A DNA stretch of 64,000 nucleotides from Oreohelix idahoensis (GCA_024509875.1 JAMPIV010010569.1:62001-126000); one strand, 5' to 3'; counted from the stretch's first letter, positions 33,373 to 43,930 are shown. Translations and numbers: made by a program. The notes: generated by a model not told the origin, from the sequence alone.

Positions 33373-33752
33373 TTTTTGGGGGGGGGGGGTTTAAACAACA
33401 AAATTGCGACCCCTGATCTTGTTAAATCCTTTTTATTTTAATGGGAAATTCATTAATAAAGTGACCAATGATTAATGTTAAGGGAAACAATACTATTAAT
33501 GTCTAACTTTCATTACTAAAAACATCATTGTGTCCCCTGTTTATGTAGGTGGAAAAATAACGACAGCCGATCTAAAATTTATAAATAAATGTAGTTACAT
33601 AAGATGAATTCTCAGCATTAATACAGGGGAATATGACAAGTTAAGATATGTGGGGACAGTTGAAACCTGTAGATCTTTGTGTGAAAGAAAGAATCTAAAG
33701 ATGAATCAGTCACACAGTGAGGAAAAAGGAATATAGTGTTGCATGACAATCA

Positions 33753-33934
33753 ATGTGGCGGAGGACTGTGGAGGCTGAGATGCAAAGAATGAACCAGAGT
33801 TGGGGCACTGTACGAAGGATGGCCACCGACCGAGCAAAGTGGAATCAATTTTTTGTTGCCCTACAAGACGCCACTAGGCGTGATGGCCACTGACTGTTTT
33901 GACGGTCGGCGGCTAAGGATCAAAGAAGAAGAAG
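33753..33934 (+). mobile_element. LINE A 5'-truncated copy
   Basis: The last 182 bp of LINE A (from GGCGGAGGACTGTGG to the GAAGAAG tail), flanked by the exact 10-bp duplication ATGACAATCA (33743-33752 and 33935-33944). Confidence 0.9.
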
Positions 33935-34118
33935 ATGACAATCACTGTCATGGAAACCCCAGGAAAAGAAAAGAATGGCCCTGCTAACTTTGTCCCTGTT
34001 CATTTATTTTCTCATTATCTGCTTGGCATGTTGTTGTTTGATTTTCTCCCAAACGGGGTGTATACATATTTATTCCCCTAGAACTCAAAATATGTTCCCA
34101 GTGTAGTTCCCCAGGAAT

Positions 34119-34345
34119 CTCTGAGGAGACTAGAAAGAATAATAATACTGTCCCCTTAGACATGTTATAAGGCAACAAATACGAGGTTGTGCCTGATGCT
34201 GGCAATCTCATCATTTAAAACAAATTGCTACAGAAACCACAGCTACATGAGTTCATTGATGTGAACTTTTTGCAAGGGAACTAGCTGGGTAGTGGCTGCT
34301 TGCTCCATATGGAATAAAAAGGCACATGATGATGATAACTCAAGA
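34119..34345 (+). repeat. dispersed repeat S2
   Basis: A fairly complete S2 copy: TACTGTCCCCTTAGACATG, ACGAGGTTGTGCCTGATGC, AAACAAATTGCTACAGAAACC, GTAGTGGCTGCTTGCTCCAT and a GATGATGATAAC end. Confidence 0.7.
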
Positions 34346-34740
34346 TTTGTTAGCAGATTGTGATTAGGTACAGGGGGTAGTAAGGTATGTCCCAGCAATA
34401 CCTTGAGTTTTTCGTTGTTTTGGCGAAAGGACTGTAGCTTACAGGTAACCAGCGGTGTATTATATGAGGTGTCAGGCACAGGTAGATTTCAGTTGCAAGC
34501 ACGCAGTGGCTTCACCCCTTATCGGCTTCACCCCCTCATCGGCTTCATGCAGGTGTGTCATTATCTGTCCCTAGTCGTGGTGTGCTGTGGAACAACCACA
34601 ATAATTTGTCTTCAACATAGGGGTTACTATCACAATTGCCTCCGGCTGGTGGAATTGTGGTTTTTAAAGCTGCAACCAAGGTGGAATGGGTTCATTTTCT
34701 GTACAAGACAACAGGAGGCTGAGACACTTTGGAGTCATGA

Positions 34741-34777
34741 CCCAGGTCCCCCCCCCTCCCCCCCCCCCTCCCCCCTT
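34741..34777. repeat. C-rich low-complexity run
   Basis: CCCCCCCTCCCCCCCCCCTCCCCCC-type tract inside ATMIN-like intron 2. Confidence 0.9.
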
Positions 34778-35164
34778 TAGAGTGTAAAGGAGAGTAATGG
34801 GCCTGTTGTATCACTCTGTATGGAGTTTCCTATCATTTTATTATCTAGATTAGACAGAATCATTGTACAGCTGATTCGATAGCTCTATTGCTTGAATAAA
34901 TGGATGTAGATACATGGCTATCTTCTTGTGTTCACAATGTAGTGAAAACAGAAATATTGATGGCAAGTAATACACCTGATCAGAGAAATTTCACATTTGA
35001 TAACACATTAGGCTAATAAAAGGTTTCAAAGGTCTTCCATTATATTTACATTTCAAACTGAGTTATTAAAGCGGACAACAAAAAGTTTAGTAACTCACTA
35101 GCATGGGACAGGCTACATATCCTGCAGAAACATTAAGCCACAAAAACTTGAACACACAATATGG

Positions 35165-35600
35165 ACAAGTCAAGTAAAGAAAATAATCTTCAACTCAAAT
35201 GTCAAGCCAGTCCTATTGTATGGCTCTGAAGTATGGAGAACAGCAGAAACAATAACCAAGAAGTTACAGACTTTCATAAATGGGTGCTTGCATAAAACAG
35301 AAGGATTGAAATGGTATGACAAGGTCACCGGTGTGGAACTTATGACAAGGTCACCGGTGTGGAACTTATGACAAGAACCAGACAAATGCCAGTGGATAAA
35401 AGGATAGAACACACAGTGAGAAAGATATTGACGACATTGCCAGATAGTTCTTGGTTCAGAGAAGCAGACGTAGATCAAAAAACTCACGGAGAAGGGAACT
35501 GGAGACAGAAATGAAAATGATGAATTGATGGCATGTGATAGGAGGACTTGGTATGCATTTAGTGATGGCCTATGCTTCACGAGGAGCTGAAGGGTATTTA
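35165..35600 (+). mobile_element. LINE B 3' fragment
   Basis: Coding remnant: NVKPVLLYGSEVWRTAETI, KLQTFINGCL, then after rearrangement WFREADVDQKTHGEGNW and the terminal AGTGATGGCCTATGC...GAGGAGCTGAAGG end. A 25-bp internal duplication (ATGACAAGGTCACCGGTGTG...) occurs at 35316-35366. Confidence 0.7.
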
Positions 35601-36080
35601 ACGAATGGCTCTGCTGCGAAACATTAAAATAGCTATATCTTAATAAGTAACTATCATAAATACATTATATTATTGATGCTAAACCAAGACATCTTACAAA
35701 ACATTGGAATGACAACCAAAATAAAATTTCAGTTGTCATATATTACACAGAAAAGTTTAGAAATCACGGGAACCAAATGGGCAACATTTTAGACAGTGAA
35801 CTTTTATCACATCAAAACAATAAAGTAACAGAACTGGATGGCAAAGTAATGAATCATTTTGTGAACTAAGTTTGTGCAAGAGATGTTTGAACACTTAGAA
35901 TGATGTTAATCCTGGAAAATGGAAGGATTTCTGTGTTACATTGCAGCTGACAGTTAACCAGATAACCTTAGAATAATCAGATAGTGAGATTTGATATTTG
36001 TTATATTTGCAAACAAATATCTGAAGCTGAAAAAAATAAATAACTCTGCATTTTCTGACTGATATGTTTGCCTTTTACAG

Positions 36081-36286
36081 CACTACATGAAAATACATTC
36101 AGAGAAAAAATTTAACTGTACAAAGTGCAATAAGACTTTTGGCTTAGAGCGAGACTGTCACCGCCATGAAACAGAGTGTGGGCAGAAATTTCACTGCTTG
36201 GACTGTGGAAAAGTCTACACAAACAGGTCAGCTCTTCGTGGCCACTGTAATTATAACAGACACCACAGTCTGGCACTGGAAAAAAA
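36081..36286 (+). CDS. ATMIN: ATMIN/ASCIZ-like gene, coding exon 3
   Basis: Acceptor CCTTTTACAG, donor GTTAGT at 36287. It begins in phase 0 with HYMKIHSEKK, completing finger 2. A third finger follows (FNCTKCNKTFGLERDCHRH with ETEC), then a fourth, degenerate one (FHCLDCGKVYTNRSALRGH). The exon ends after LALEK plus two bases of the next Lys codon, so phase 2 passes to 38539. The run of fingers spread over short exons followed by a long tail exon matches the ATMIN design. These fingers are expected to bind the DYNLL1 promoter. Confidence 0.88.
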
Positions 36287-36784
36287 GTTAGTTGAGTATT
36301 TTTAAAAAATATTTTAAGGCTTTTTATTTTTCGTGGTCATCATTTTAGTATGCTTTCTTTTCACACTTTAGTTCCCCATGAGTGTTTAATGCATATATTA
36401 GTGTCTTTATTTCTGCAGCAGTATTTTGCATTTTTAACACTGACTGCTCTGGTCTGATTTAACGGCAGAGATCGTAACATTTTTCACAGAAATGTATTTA
36501 TCATTGAATATTGGTGTTGTGTTTTGTTTAATTTATATAGCTCATCCACAATTTTTAACATTTGAACGCAGCCATATTATATAAGATGTACTTCCTTTCT
36601 ATACCACAGCTGACTTTCGATGTGAAAATGGCATCTGATCTGATAAAGAAATATGTGCTTAACAAAATTGTAAATAATAATTTATGTTTACCCCGCCAAG
36701 GCAAGAAATGCAAAATGCAGTAAAGTAAAATGATGAATTGGAACTTACTTAAATATGAAAGTAATGAAAACAAAATAAATATGA

Positions 36785-37455
36785 TGTCATGATTTCAGAA
36801 TGGGAGGATAACCATTGGAGGGTAAAGGATAAGGATCTTTGGATAATGTTAAGATCAGATCTGATGTAATGCAGCATGTTTTCATTTCTAGTGTTCTTTA
36901 TTGATTCCAGTAATGATCTGCAGTCTGTGAAGATCACTATTTTAGCTGGTGGTTGCTGTTCTGATCTGGTGAGGATTTTCATTGCCTCGAGTAGTGCCAT
37001 AGATTCTGCCCTGAAGTTGGAGGAGATCTTAGGCTGGGAATGCCTTACGAATATCCTTCCATTGTTGAATCTTATACAGATGCCTCCTTCTCCATTCTTT
37101 ACTGCATCCTCTGTGGATCCATCTGTGTATTTGTGTGTCCACTCCTTGGCCTTGTATTTATCTTAGTCATCTGCAGAACTATAGTTTTTAGTTGGGAGGA
37201 GGTCTAGTGGTCTTTATTTCTTATTTCAGGGGTTTCTGTGACAATAGAAACATTTTCTCAGCATTTCCATTTCTGTAGGTAGGTTAGGGAGAAGGTCTTC
37301 ATAACAGCGGTGCATATGTTTGGGGATATGGAAGAAGCTAGTTCTCTTCAGTTTGTTTTGAATCGAGCTATGCATAGAGTGATTTTGCATGTGTAGCAGC
37401 TTCTCACTGTTACAAATACTTTGATGTTTTGTCTATAGCATGTGGTAAAATGGAG
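36785..37455 (-). mobile_element. I-type LINE RNase H fragment
   Basis: The minus-strand reading includes EWTHKYTDGSTEDAVKNGEGG (first catalytic Asp), FRAESMALLEAMKILT (Glu), IVIFTDCRSLLESI (Asp) and LQWLSSHS (His region), i.e. the RNase H motifs in order. Upstream is a KLKRTSFFHIPKHMHR linker. It is a relic with frameshifts, related to but distinct from the 24361 element. Confidence 0.72.
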
Positions 37456-37456
37456 C

Positions 37457-37480
37457 AATTCCCCCCCCCCCCCCCCCCCA
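37457..37480. repeat. poly-C run
   Basis: About 20 consecutive C residues. Confidence 0.95.
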
Positions 37481-37830
37481 TTGCCCTGTTGAGAGGCCAA
37501 AACCATCATTCACAACCAGTACAACTACCAGTGGAAGAAGGAAAGGGATATGGGCAACAGATCTGACCCAGTCCATCAGCTTCGTAGACCCCAGCCTCAG
37601 GATATCTCACACTTAGGAATGTCCATGTGGAACTGGAATTCAGACCCGCTGAACACAATCTCCAAAACTGCTCTACCCACAATGACCTACAATGTCAAAC
37701 CTGACCAGAGGGTGCAGAGCTGAGGCAGAAGTTATGGGGCTGCTGCATGGACCTGAAATTTGACAGGCCTGCAGATTTAGCATGACTTACAGACCAAATG
37801 CAGAAGAAGAATGATGCCAGTAATATATAT
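37481..37830 (+). other. possible retroelement-derived segment
   Basis: Partly open frames with a Trp-rich composition (YQWKKERDMGN, MSMWNWNSDP), GC-richer than its surroundings. No family can be named. Confidence 0.25.
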
Positions 37831-38065
37831 TGCTTGATTATTAATCAGTACGGTGAAGGTTGCTAGCTTTTTACATATATTCAGTAGGTCTTGTCTCTGA
37901 TTGGTTAACGTGGGTTGCCATGAAATTAATAATGATTTAAAATAATTTTAAAACACCTATTTTCAAAATGTGTGGCAGATGCGGTTGGGACATTAAAAGA
38001 GAGGCCACCTGATGCCTGGTAACTCTGCTAAAATGTGTGGTCTTCTTTCTTCTTCTCTTCCCTTT

Positions 38066-38178
38066 TTGCTTCTTATAGAGAATAGGGCCACCACTTCAGC
38101 TGGTCTTGTTGCAGGAAGCCTGCCTATAAACATTCATGTGCTGTTGTAGTGGTGGTTGTCTGCAATACTTTGTTTTAC
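38066..38178 (-). repeat. dispersed repeat S2
   Basis: The complement reads the S2 order: CATGTAAAACAAAGTATTGC, ACCACCACTACAACAGCACA, AGGCTTCCTGCAACAAG, GTGGTGGCCC, AGAAGCAAAAAGGGAAG. Confidence 0.7.
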
Positions 38179-38538
38179 ATGATGGTGGGCATGTCTTATT
38201 TCAGATCTTAGAAAATTCACTTTTAAAACAGTGAAATAAATGCCAGACAGAGTGTTTTCTGCAGGTTGAACTGTGTTTTTACAATAAGATATTATTTATT
38301 TTTTTTAATAATATCTGCTTGTTAAATGCAGAGCAAATGAAATAAAACATTAAGAACTCCAGCTAGTCAAATATCAAAAGTTATGGAGTTTATTAACACA
38401 TCAGCGTGCCTTATTTATCATGTCAGAGTGTTAAAGGGTTAGTGTCATACATACCTCCAGCTGGAGTTAATGAATCTTTTATCAAATGTACAGTTTTCTT
38501 CACTTTATTAAATATCTTCTTTAAAACTTTAATTTCAG

Positions 38539-38689
38539 AGCTAAAGCTGTGAAAGAACCAAAATCTAAGCCAATAAAAATCAAAAGGAAACCACCAATTG
38601 TTGCCAAGAATACTCAGTCTTTCATCTTGCCAAAACCAACTTCTCAGATGCATAGTTTACATATTCAGACGGATGCTAATCATTATCAG
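38539..38689 (+). CDS. ATMIN: ATMIN/ASCIZ-like gene, coding exon 4 (5' part)
   Basis: The acceptor ATTTCAG and phase 2 fit exon 3. It encodes a basic stretch (KAVKEPKSKPIKIKRKPP, a likely nuclear localisation signal), then QSFILPKPTSQ and the first LC8-like motif LHIQTDA. The frame stops a little further on (TAA at about 38717), and the tail continues in another frame from about 38692. Either a 47-nt GT-AG intron (38690-38736, donor CAG/GTAGTA, acceptor CGCAG) or a one-base indel in the sequence explains this. I prefer an indel slightly, because the shifted frame is open back to 38689 and encodes another LC8-like DNQTQTV. Confidence 0.75.
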
Positions 38690-38736
38690 GTAGTATACCA
38701 TTTGGTTTCCTCTCCATAAAAGATAACCAAACGCAG

Positions 38737-40050
38737 ACGGTCCATGAGCCTTTGAACTCTGGTGAAATCCAAAATGGCCAGATACAGACACAGATAACTA
38801 GTATCACAAACAGTGCCCAAGCTCAGAATCAAGACACCACATGTGAAAGGTTGTTCAGCTTGAGTGAAGGAGACTTATCTAACTTTTCCAAAGGAGAGCT
38901 GAACCCTAATAATGATTCTGGAATAGATTTTTTGCTAGAAGACAAAATTGAAAATCCAGGGAAATGTTTTAGATCAAGTGAATCAACAGATGATCTGACT
39001 TATATGCTAATGGAAGTGATTGACAGCAACGTATCTTGTGGCAACAGCTATTCTTCAGTTAAGGAGGAGTCCAAGAATCCAAGACAGAGCACCAGCCCTG
39101 AATATGACTCCTGTGAAAATTGTATAAATGCAGGTGAAAAAATATGTTCAACTATTGCCAGTATGGAAACTCAGACATTGGGAAATTTGGGAATGGATTC
39201 CATGACACAGACAATTGAAGATCTGGGGTGGGACATGAGCACTCAAACAGTTGACTACCTTCTTACAGACATGATGACTCAAACTGGAGATGACTTCTTA
39301 GAGTTTATGACAAACGATACTCATACACAAACCTTGGATGACTTCTGCATGAACTTTGCACCAGGTGAATGTTCAAGGACCCCTGATTGCGCTGGAACAT
39401 CTAAATTTGACAGTAGTAAAGAAATAAGTCTTCAAGGACTGTTTGGGGATCATGTCAGCACACAGACCATCTGGGACACAGAAGATCAAACCCTGGATTT
39501 GCATAGCAGTTCTTTTTTTGTCCCAGAAGATACATCTTTCGAAGATCCTGCCCAGGAAAGTGATATGAAGCCAGAGTTAGTTTTGGAAAAAGAAGAGAAT
39601 ACAAGCAAAGATTTCAATTCTCATGCAGAGAAAACTACCACAGATATTAATGTACAATGGGAAAGTATTCTTTCATCAGAAACCTTGCTGACTTTATCAG
39701 ACCTTGGCCGAGACACTGAGACTCAAACCATGTATGATCCAATATTCTATAACCTGAACAGTGAGGATGCCCTATCTTTTAATTCCACCACGACAGTAAA
39801 GTATCTGGAGTCATCTCACACCCAGACTACTCAAGACCCTATGTTGCCTTCAGTTGGCACTAATGATGACCCCATGTCATTTCTCAATCAAAGCATTTTT
39901 GCACAAAAGGAAACATCTGAGACCCAAACTGGGACAGATTACGACTTTCCAGCTGGTCGAGAAACAGCAGAGTGCCAAACACCATGGGACAGTTACTTGA
40001 CCTCCGTGGGGACATCAGAAACTCAAATGCAGAATGCAGATTTCTTCTGA
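38737..40050 (+). CDS. ATMIN: ATMIN/ASCIZ-like gene, SQ/TQ tail
   Basis: Some 437 codons ending in TGA at 40048-40050. The tail is acidic, Ser/Thr-rich and has no predicted fold. Nine TQT words are seen: METQT, SMTQT, MSTQT, MMTQT, THTQT, VSTQT, TETQT, SHTQT, SETQT. There are also variants such as IQTQI, DQTLD, CQTPWD and ETQMQ. TQT flanked by acidic residues is the recognition core of dynein light chain LC8 (DYNLL). In ASCIZ the array senses LC8 level, and bound LC8 turns down transcription of its own gene. The first five motifs start at 39169, 39205, 39241, 39277 and 39325, i.e. 12, 12, 12 and 16 residues apart. With the upstream exons the protein is about 650 residues, somewhat shorter than vertebrate ATMIN. 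Confidence 0.88.
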   Translation, partial: TVHEPLNSGEIQNGQIQTQITSITNSAQAQNQDTTCERLFSLSEGDLSNFSKGELNPNNDSGIDFLLEDKIENPGKCFRSSESTDDLTYMLMEVIDSNVSCGNSYSSVKEESKNPRQSTSPEYDSCENCINAGEKICSTIASMETQTLGNLGMDSMTQTIEDLGWDMSTQTVDYLLTDMMTQTGDDFLEFMTNDTHTQTLDDFCMNFAPGECSRTPDCAGTSKFDSSKEISLQGLFGDHVSTQTIWDTEDQTLDLHSSSFFVPEDTSFEDPAQESDMKPELVLEKEENTSKDFNSHAEKTTTDINVQWESILSSETLLTLSDLGRDTETQTMYDPIFYNLNSEDALSFNSTTTVKYLESSHTQTTQDPMLPSVGTNDDPMSFLNQSIFAQKETSETQTGTDYDFPAGRETAECQTPWDSYLTSVGTSETQMQNADFF

Positions 40051-40155
40051 GTCTTGTGTAGTGCTAAAAAGACACAGGCCATTCTAGAACCAGAGTTAAT
40101 GACAAACCTGAACTTGACAAATTCATTAAACGAGATATCAAGATGAATTATTGTT

Positions 40156-40161
40156 AATAAA
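40156..40161 (+). terminator. candidate polyadenylation signal of the ATMIN-like gene
   Basis: AATAAA 105 bp after the stop codon. A SINE S3 fragment begins shortly after it. Confidence 0.45.
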
Positions 40162-40196
40162 TCAAACTTTATGGAAGTGCAATAATTCCTCAAGGT

Positions 40197-40280
40197 ACAA
40201 AAATGTAAAGGTAGTCTTATAGCAGATACTGCCATAGGGGAGTGAAGTGTTAGAGACTTCACATTACTAAGTCCAGTTTT
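40197..40280 (-). repeat. SINE S3 3' fragment
   Basis: The complement (CTGGACTTAGTAATGTGAAG, TCTCTAACACTTCACTCC, ATGGCAGTATCTGCTAT, GACTACCTTT) matches the 3' part of the tRNA-like SINE at 63612-63858. Confidence 0.8.
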
Positions 40281-40435
40281 ATGAGATGGGGCTGTCATTT
40301 GCCTTTCTTGCTGCCTTTGCGTTTCCTAATTTAAGAACAGTCAAGTAGCCATTTATAGCTGGATAGACTGGAGCATGATATTACCACATATATATATATA
40401 GCCAAAAGGAGTGGAAGAGGAGATGATCAATCAAT

Positions 40436-40533
40436 ACCCTTTAGCTCCCCGAGGAGCATAGGCCTTCCTGTCCTATACATTTTATTTTGATTGTCATTCC
40501 AATGTTTTGTAAGATGTTCTCAAGTTCTTTCCA

Positions 40534-40535
<2 letters not shown>
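40436..40535 (-). mobile_element. LINE B 3'-end fragment
   Basis: Starts AGCTCCCCGAGGAGCATAGG as other LINE B ends. It contains CATTCCAATGTTTTGTAAGATG, whose complement also occurs at 35690-35720. Confidence 0.6.

Positions 40536-40582
<47 letters not shown>
40535..40582. repeat. (TA)n microsatellite
   Basis: About 24 TA dinucleotides. Confidence 0.95.
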
Positions 40583-40586
<4 letters not shown>

Positions 40587-40786
40587 CAGGCAGCACAGGA
40601 ATACAAGGCAATGTTGCAACATTCAAGAAACCTATTTACATGACAAAGCACAAAATGGGGGAATCATTTGAAGAGGAAGTTTTGTGAAAAGACACTGTTG
40701 TAATATTTAGGAGAAAACATTCTCTTATAATATTTGGCAAAAACATTACTTACTTAGTCGTTCCCCTTCTACTGGCAAAAACATAC

Positions 40787-42126
40787 GAGGGGTGTTCAGA
40801 AAGTAATGCACCACATCATTTTTCTCAGCTAATAATGAAGATAGAAGCATGAAATTTTGCACACTTCAAATATGGCATGTGTCAATTGTGCGCACCAAAT
40901 TGCACCGCAACCGGGCTAAATAATACGGCTGCTCTAAACCGTTGAAATGGAGCGTGTTAGCAACTTGCGTTATAAGCAGCGAATTGTGATATAATTTCTC
41001 GTTGCAGAGAAGGAAACTGTTGTGAACATTCACAAGCGTCTATGTGATGTGTATGGAAGTTTTGCAGTTGACAGGAGTACAGTCAGTCGCTGGGTTCCGA
41101 GAATCAAAGAATCAGGAAGTGGAGATACGGAGCTGCTTGATCGGCCGCGCTGTGGACGTCCTGCCACAGCCACCAACGCAGAAATGTTGAAATGCGCTGA
41201 GGGCATTATTCTTACTGATAGGCGAATCACTACTCAACAATTGGCCTTACAGCTGTCAGTCAGCATTGGTAGTGCAAATGCAGTTATAAAAACTCTCAGA
41301 TTTTCTAAGGTTTGCGCAAGATGGGTTCCTCGAAGTCTCACAAATGACCACCGATTGCAAAGGAAAGCAATTTCTTCTGAATTGTTTGAGCGTTTCAATG
41401 CTGATGGAGAGAACTTTTTGGCTAAGATCGTTACAGGTGACGAAACCTGGGCACATCATTTTGAACCTGAGACAAAAAGACAGTCAATGGAGTGGCATCA
41501 TCCGCAATCACCAAGAAGAAAGAAATTCAAGACAATTCCTTCAGCTGGAAAGGTTATGATCACTGTCTTTTGGGACATTGAAGGTGTGATTCTTGTGAAC
41601 GTTATGCCAAGAGGAGAGACAATCAATTCTCAAGCTTACATTAAGACATTGAAAAAACTCAATCAACGTTTTCGCAGAGTTCGGCCGCACAAGAATCCAG
41701 CAGACCTGCTTCTCCTTCACGACAATGCGCGACCTCACACAAGTCTGGCAACACGGGAAGCAATCACCAAATTGGGTTGGACTGTACTACCCCAATCCAC
41801 CCTATAGTCCTGATTTGGCACCCTCTGATTTTCATCTATTTGGTCCACTTAAAGATGCACTCCTTGGGACAAGGTTTGAAGATGATGAAGGAGTGATTCA
41901 TGCAGCGAAGAAATGGCTACATGATCAAGACAAAATCTGGTACGGGCTAGGAATACATGCACTTGTTTCGCGCTGGCATAAAGCTGTACAAGTTGATGGG
42001 GATTATGTTGAATAATACTGATGTTTACATGACATATCCATGTACATTGTTTATAAATTTCATGCTTTTTGAATAAACAGCTCCTGAGAAAAACGATGTG
42101 GTGCATTACTTTCTGAACGCCCCTCG
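40787..42126 (+). mobile_element. mariner transposon, 1340 bp
   Basis: Terminal inverted repeats begin CGAGGGG(T/C)GTTCAGAAAG and continue to about 40 bp (CACCACATC(A/G)TTTTTCTCAG). TA dinucleotides flank both ends (40785-40786 and 42127-42128). Inside is a mariner transposase with three lesions or fewer. The arms differ at only a few positions, so the copy is not very old. Confidence 0.95.
40947..42015 (+). pseudogene. mariner transposase (DD34D), inactivated
   Basis: ATG at 40947 (MERVSNLRYKQRIVI) meets TAA at 40992-40994. The same frame then continues VVNIHKRLCDVYGSFAVDRS, a helix-turn-helix with GCGRPA-like linker, the catalytic GDETWAHHFEPETKRQS and LLLHDNARPHTS. About 41794 a one-base gain shifts the frame, and PPYSPDLAPSDFHLFGPLKD continues in the next frame to TAA at 42013-42015. 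Asp in GDETW, Asp in HDNARPH and Asp in LAPSD give the DD34D triad of mariner. The WVPRSLTNDHRLQR linker and YSPDLAPSD are signature motifs. One stop and one frameshift make this copy non-autonomous. Confidence 0.92.
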
Positions 42127-42766
42127 TACCACTTATTATTTGTGAAAAAATTTTACCACTCTTGTAATATTTGGCAACAACCTGTCACTGAACAAAATTT
42201 TCTTTGGCAAAAAAACACCATTGTTATGATTTTTTTTTTTTTTAAATTTTCCACAATATTGGATTGATACTACTTATGAAATGTTTGGCTGAAATTTACC
42301 ACTCTTCTGATGTTGGTAAGCAGTGAAGATTTCTATTAGATCTGAGCTAGTAACAATCACTTTGAATATACATTTGTATTTATTGATATTAAACATGAAA
42401 TCTTTCACTGTGCATCTCTTCTTGCGATGTTTATTTGTTGATGACTGGTGTGTTTTATTGACGTCAATGATAACCATGTTTCTAGCAGTTTACCTTGTAG
42501 ATGGATGTTGTGGAGCATGATAATATGTGATAAAGTTATACTGAAGCACATTAAAAACGCACCACCTGTATAATCCAGGAACAGAGTGTGAAATGTAAAT
42601 ATAAATGTTTAAAAGTTTACATATTTGGAATCTTTATTCATTTTCCTATGAATCCATGCTGGTCATTAATTTGTACATTTGATTGTTATGAAATTCATTG
42701 CATTCTGTGCAGGCAAGGGAGAAAACCAAAAATGCAACCAATAAAAAAAATTCATTCACACTATCC

Positions 42767-42792
42767 TCAGTATCTGGTATGTCCATCGTGTG
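42767..42792 (-). pseudogene. displaced C-terminus of the Tc1 transposase
   Basis: The complement of these bases reads HDGHTRY and TGA. It continues the frame that ends CLQAH at 50816 across the 8-kb insertion. Confidence 0.9.
42788..42792 (+). repeat. 5-bp target-site duplication of the LTR element (left)
   Basis: GTGTG, repeated at 50816-50820. Confidence 0.88.
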
Positions 42793-43453
42793 TGTCACAT
42801 GATGATGATGATATCAGTGTAATGTAGATGTCACATGATGATGATGTTGTCACTATAATACAGACATCGAGCATATATCGTAATGATGATGATGATTTCA
42901 CGGTAATACAATTATCAAGCATGTATTACATTGAGGATGATGATGATTACGCTGATGATGATGATGATTATGGTCAGTGGGTGTGTGTGTAAGCAAATGA
43001 TAAAGTGAGAGAGGTTGTTTGCGTGAACAGTAAATGACGTCGGCCTGTGTGTAAAGTGCGAATGAAAAGCGGTCAGTCGGGTTTTGCGTGAGTGTGTCTC
43101 GTGCGAGACTGTGGGTCAAAACACGGGAGAACAGTGCAGTGTGCGAGGTAGTCAGTTGTTGACTGGAATGAAGACTGGAAGGTTGCGTGTAGAGCGGAAA
43201 AAGATGGCTAGTTGTGATCGCTGAATCTTGTTGGTTAATTCTAGGAAGAATTATGAATTATTACCTTGGATATTTGGATTTCATATCATATTTGTGTTTC
43301 ATGACATTTCCGTAATACAGTGTTCAGTTTGGGACTAAATTTCGGTGTTGATTGGTTTACTCAGGAATGGATGTGTTAAGTATGGTGTAAGAAGATAGTA
43401 AGCACCTTGAGAATTAATTATTGCGACAGCATGCATCCCCACAGCATGTGTCA
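42793..43453 (+). repeat. left LTR of the GMR1-type element
   Basis: 661 bp, TGTCACATGATG ... CAGCATGTGTCA. The first 200 bp are rich in ATG/GAT trinucleotides. It differs from the right LTR at two bases (CACGGGAG versus CACAGGAG; TTTGTGTTT versus TTTATGTTT) and by lacking a 4-bp insertion in TGTGTGTAAAGTG. Confidence 0.96.
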
Positions 43454-43475
43454 TTTGGGGGCTCTTTGAGGGAAA
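43454..43475 (+). promoter_or_regulatory. primer-binding-site candidate
   Basis: TTTGGGGGCTCTTTGAGG follows the left LTR. TGG plus GGGCTC would pair with a tRNA ending GAGCCCCCA. The tRNA was not identified. Confidence 0.5.
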
Positions 43476-43930
43476 GTGTACCCGCCAGAAGAATCTAGCC
43501 ATCCGTGCCAAAAGTATTAAGCCATTTTACAATCCAGGGTTGCCAGTCATGAAATATCTGCTCATATTCCTGAAAATTTCGCTCATGTAAGTTGGCGTGT
43601 TCACAGAACACTGAATTTAAAAGACTAGGCCGTGTTCAGCCTAATATCGATTTAAATTACTGGTTTCACGCAACTCGTAATATTCAAGACATTTGCATGT
43701 AAAAGCAAAATGTATTGCCACTAGTGTCAGTTATTAACACTTGAGTTTGTGTCGAACTGAGTAAGCTACACTATGTTTCAAGAATTTGCTTGATTGACAT
43801 TCATCAACGCTTGAGTGGTGGCTAGTTGCACAGCTGCACGCTGTTTTCGAAGACTTATATACGTTTATATATCCATTGTTATCGTATTTTTTGTGGTCCT
43901 TACTGATTTACTTTTCACCATAGTGTCAGG

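Larger units (their letters stand above)
30744..36080 (+). other. ATMIN-like intron 2
   Basis: A 5.3-kb intron with GTGAGT donor and CCTTTTACAG acceptor. It contains a rearranged LINE B, an 80-bp MITE, a LINE A fragment, an S2 copy and a LINE B 3' end. Confidence 0.75.
36287..38538 (+). other. ATMIN-like intron 3
   Basis: A 2.25-kb intron with GTTAGT donor and CTTTAATTTCAG acceptor. It holds an inverted LINE RNase H fragment, a C run and an S2 copy. Confidence 0.75.
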
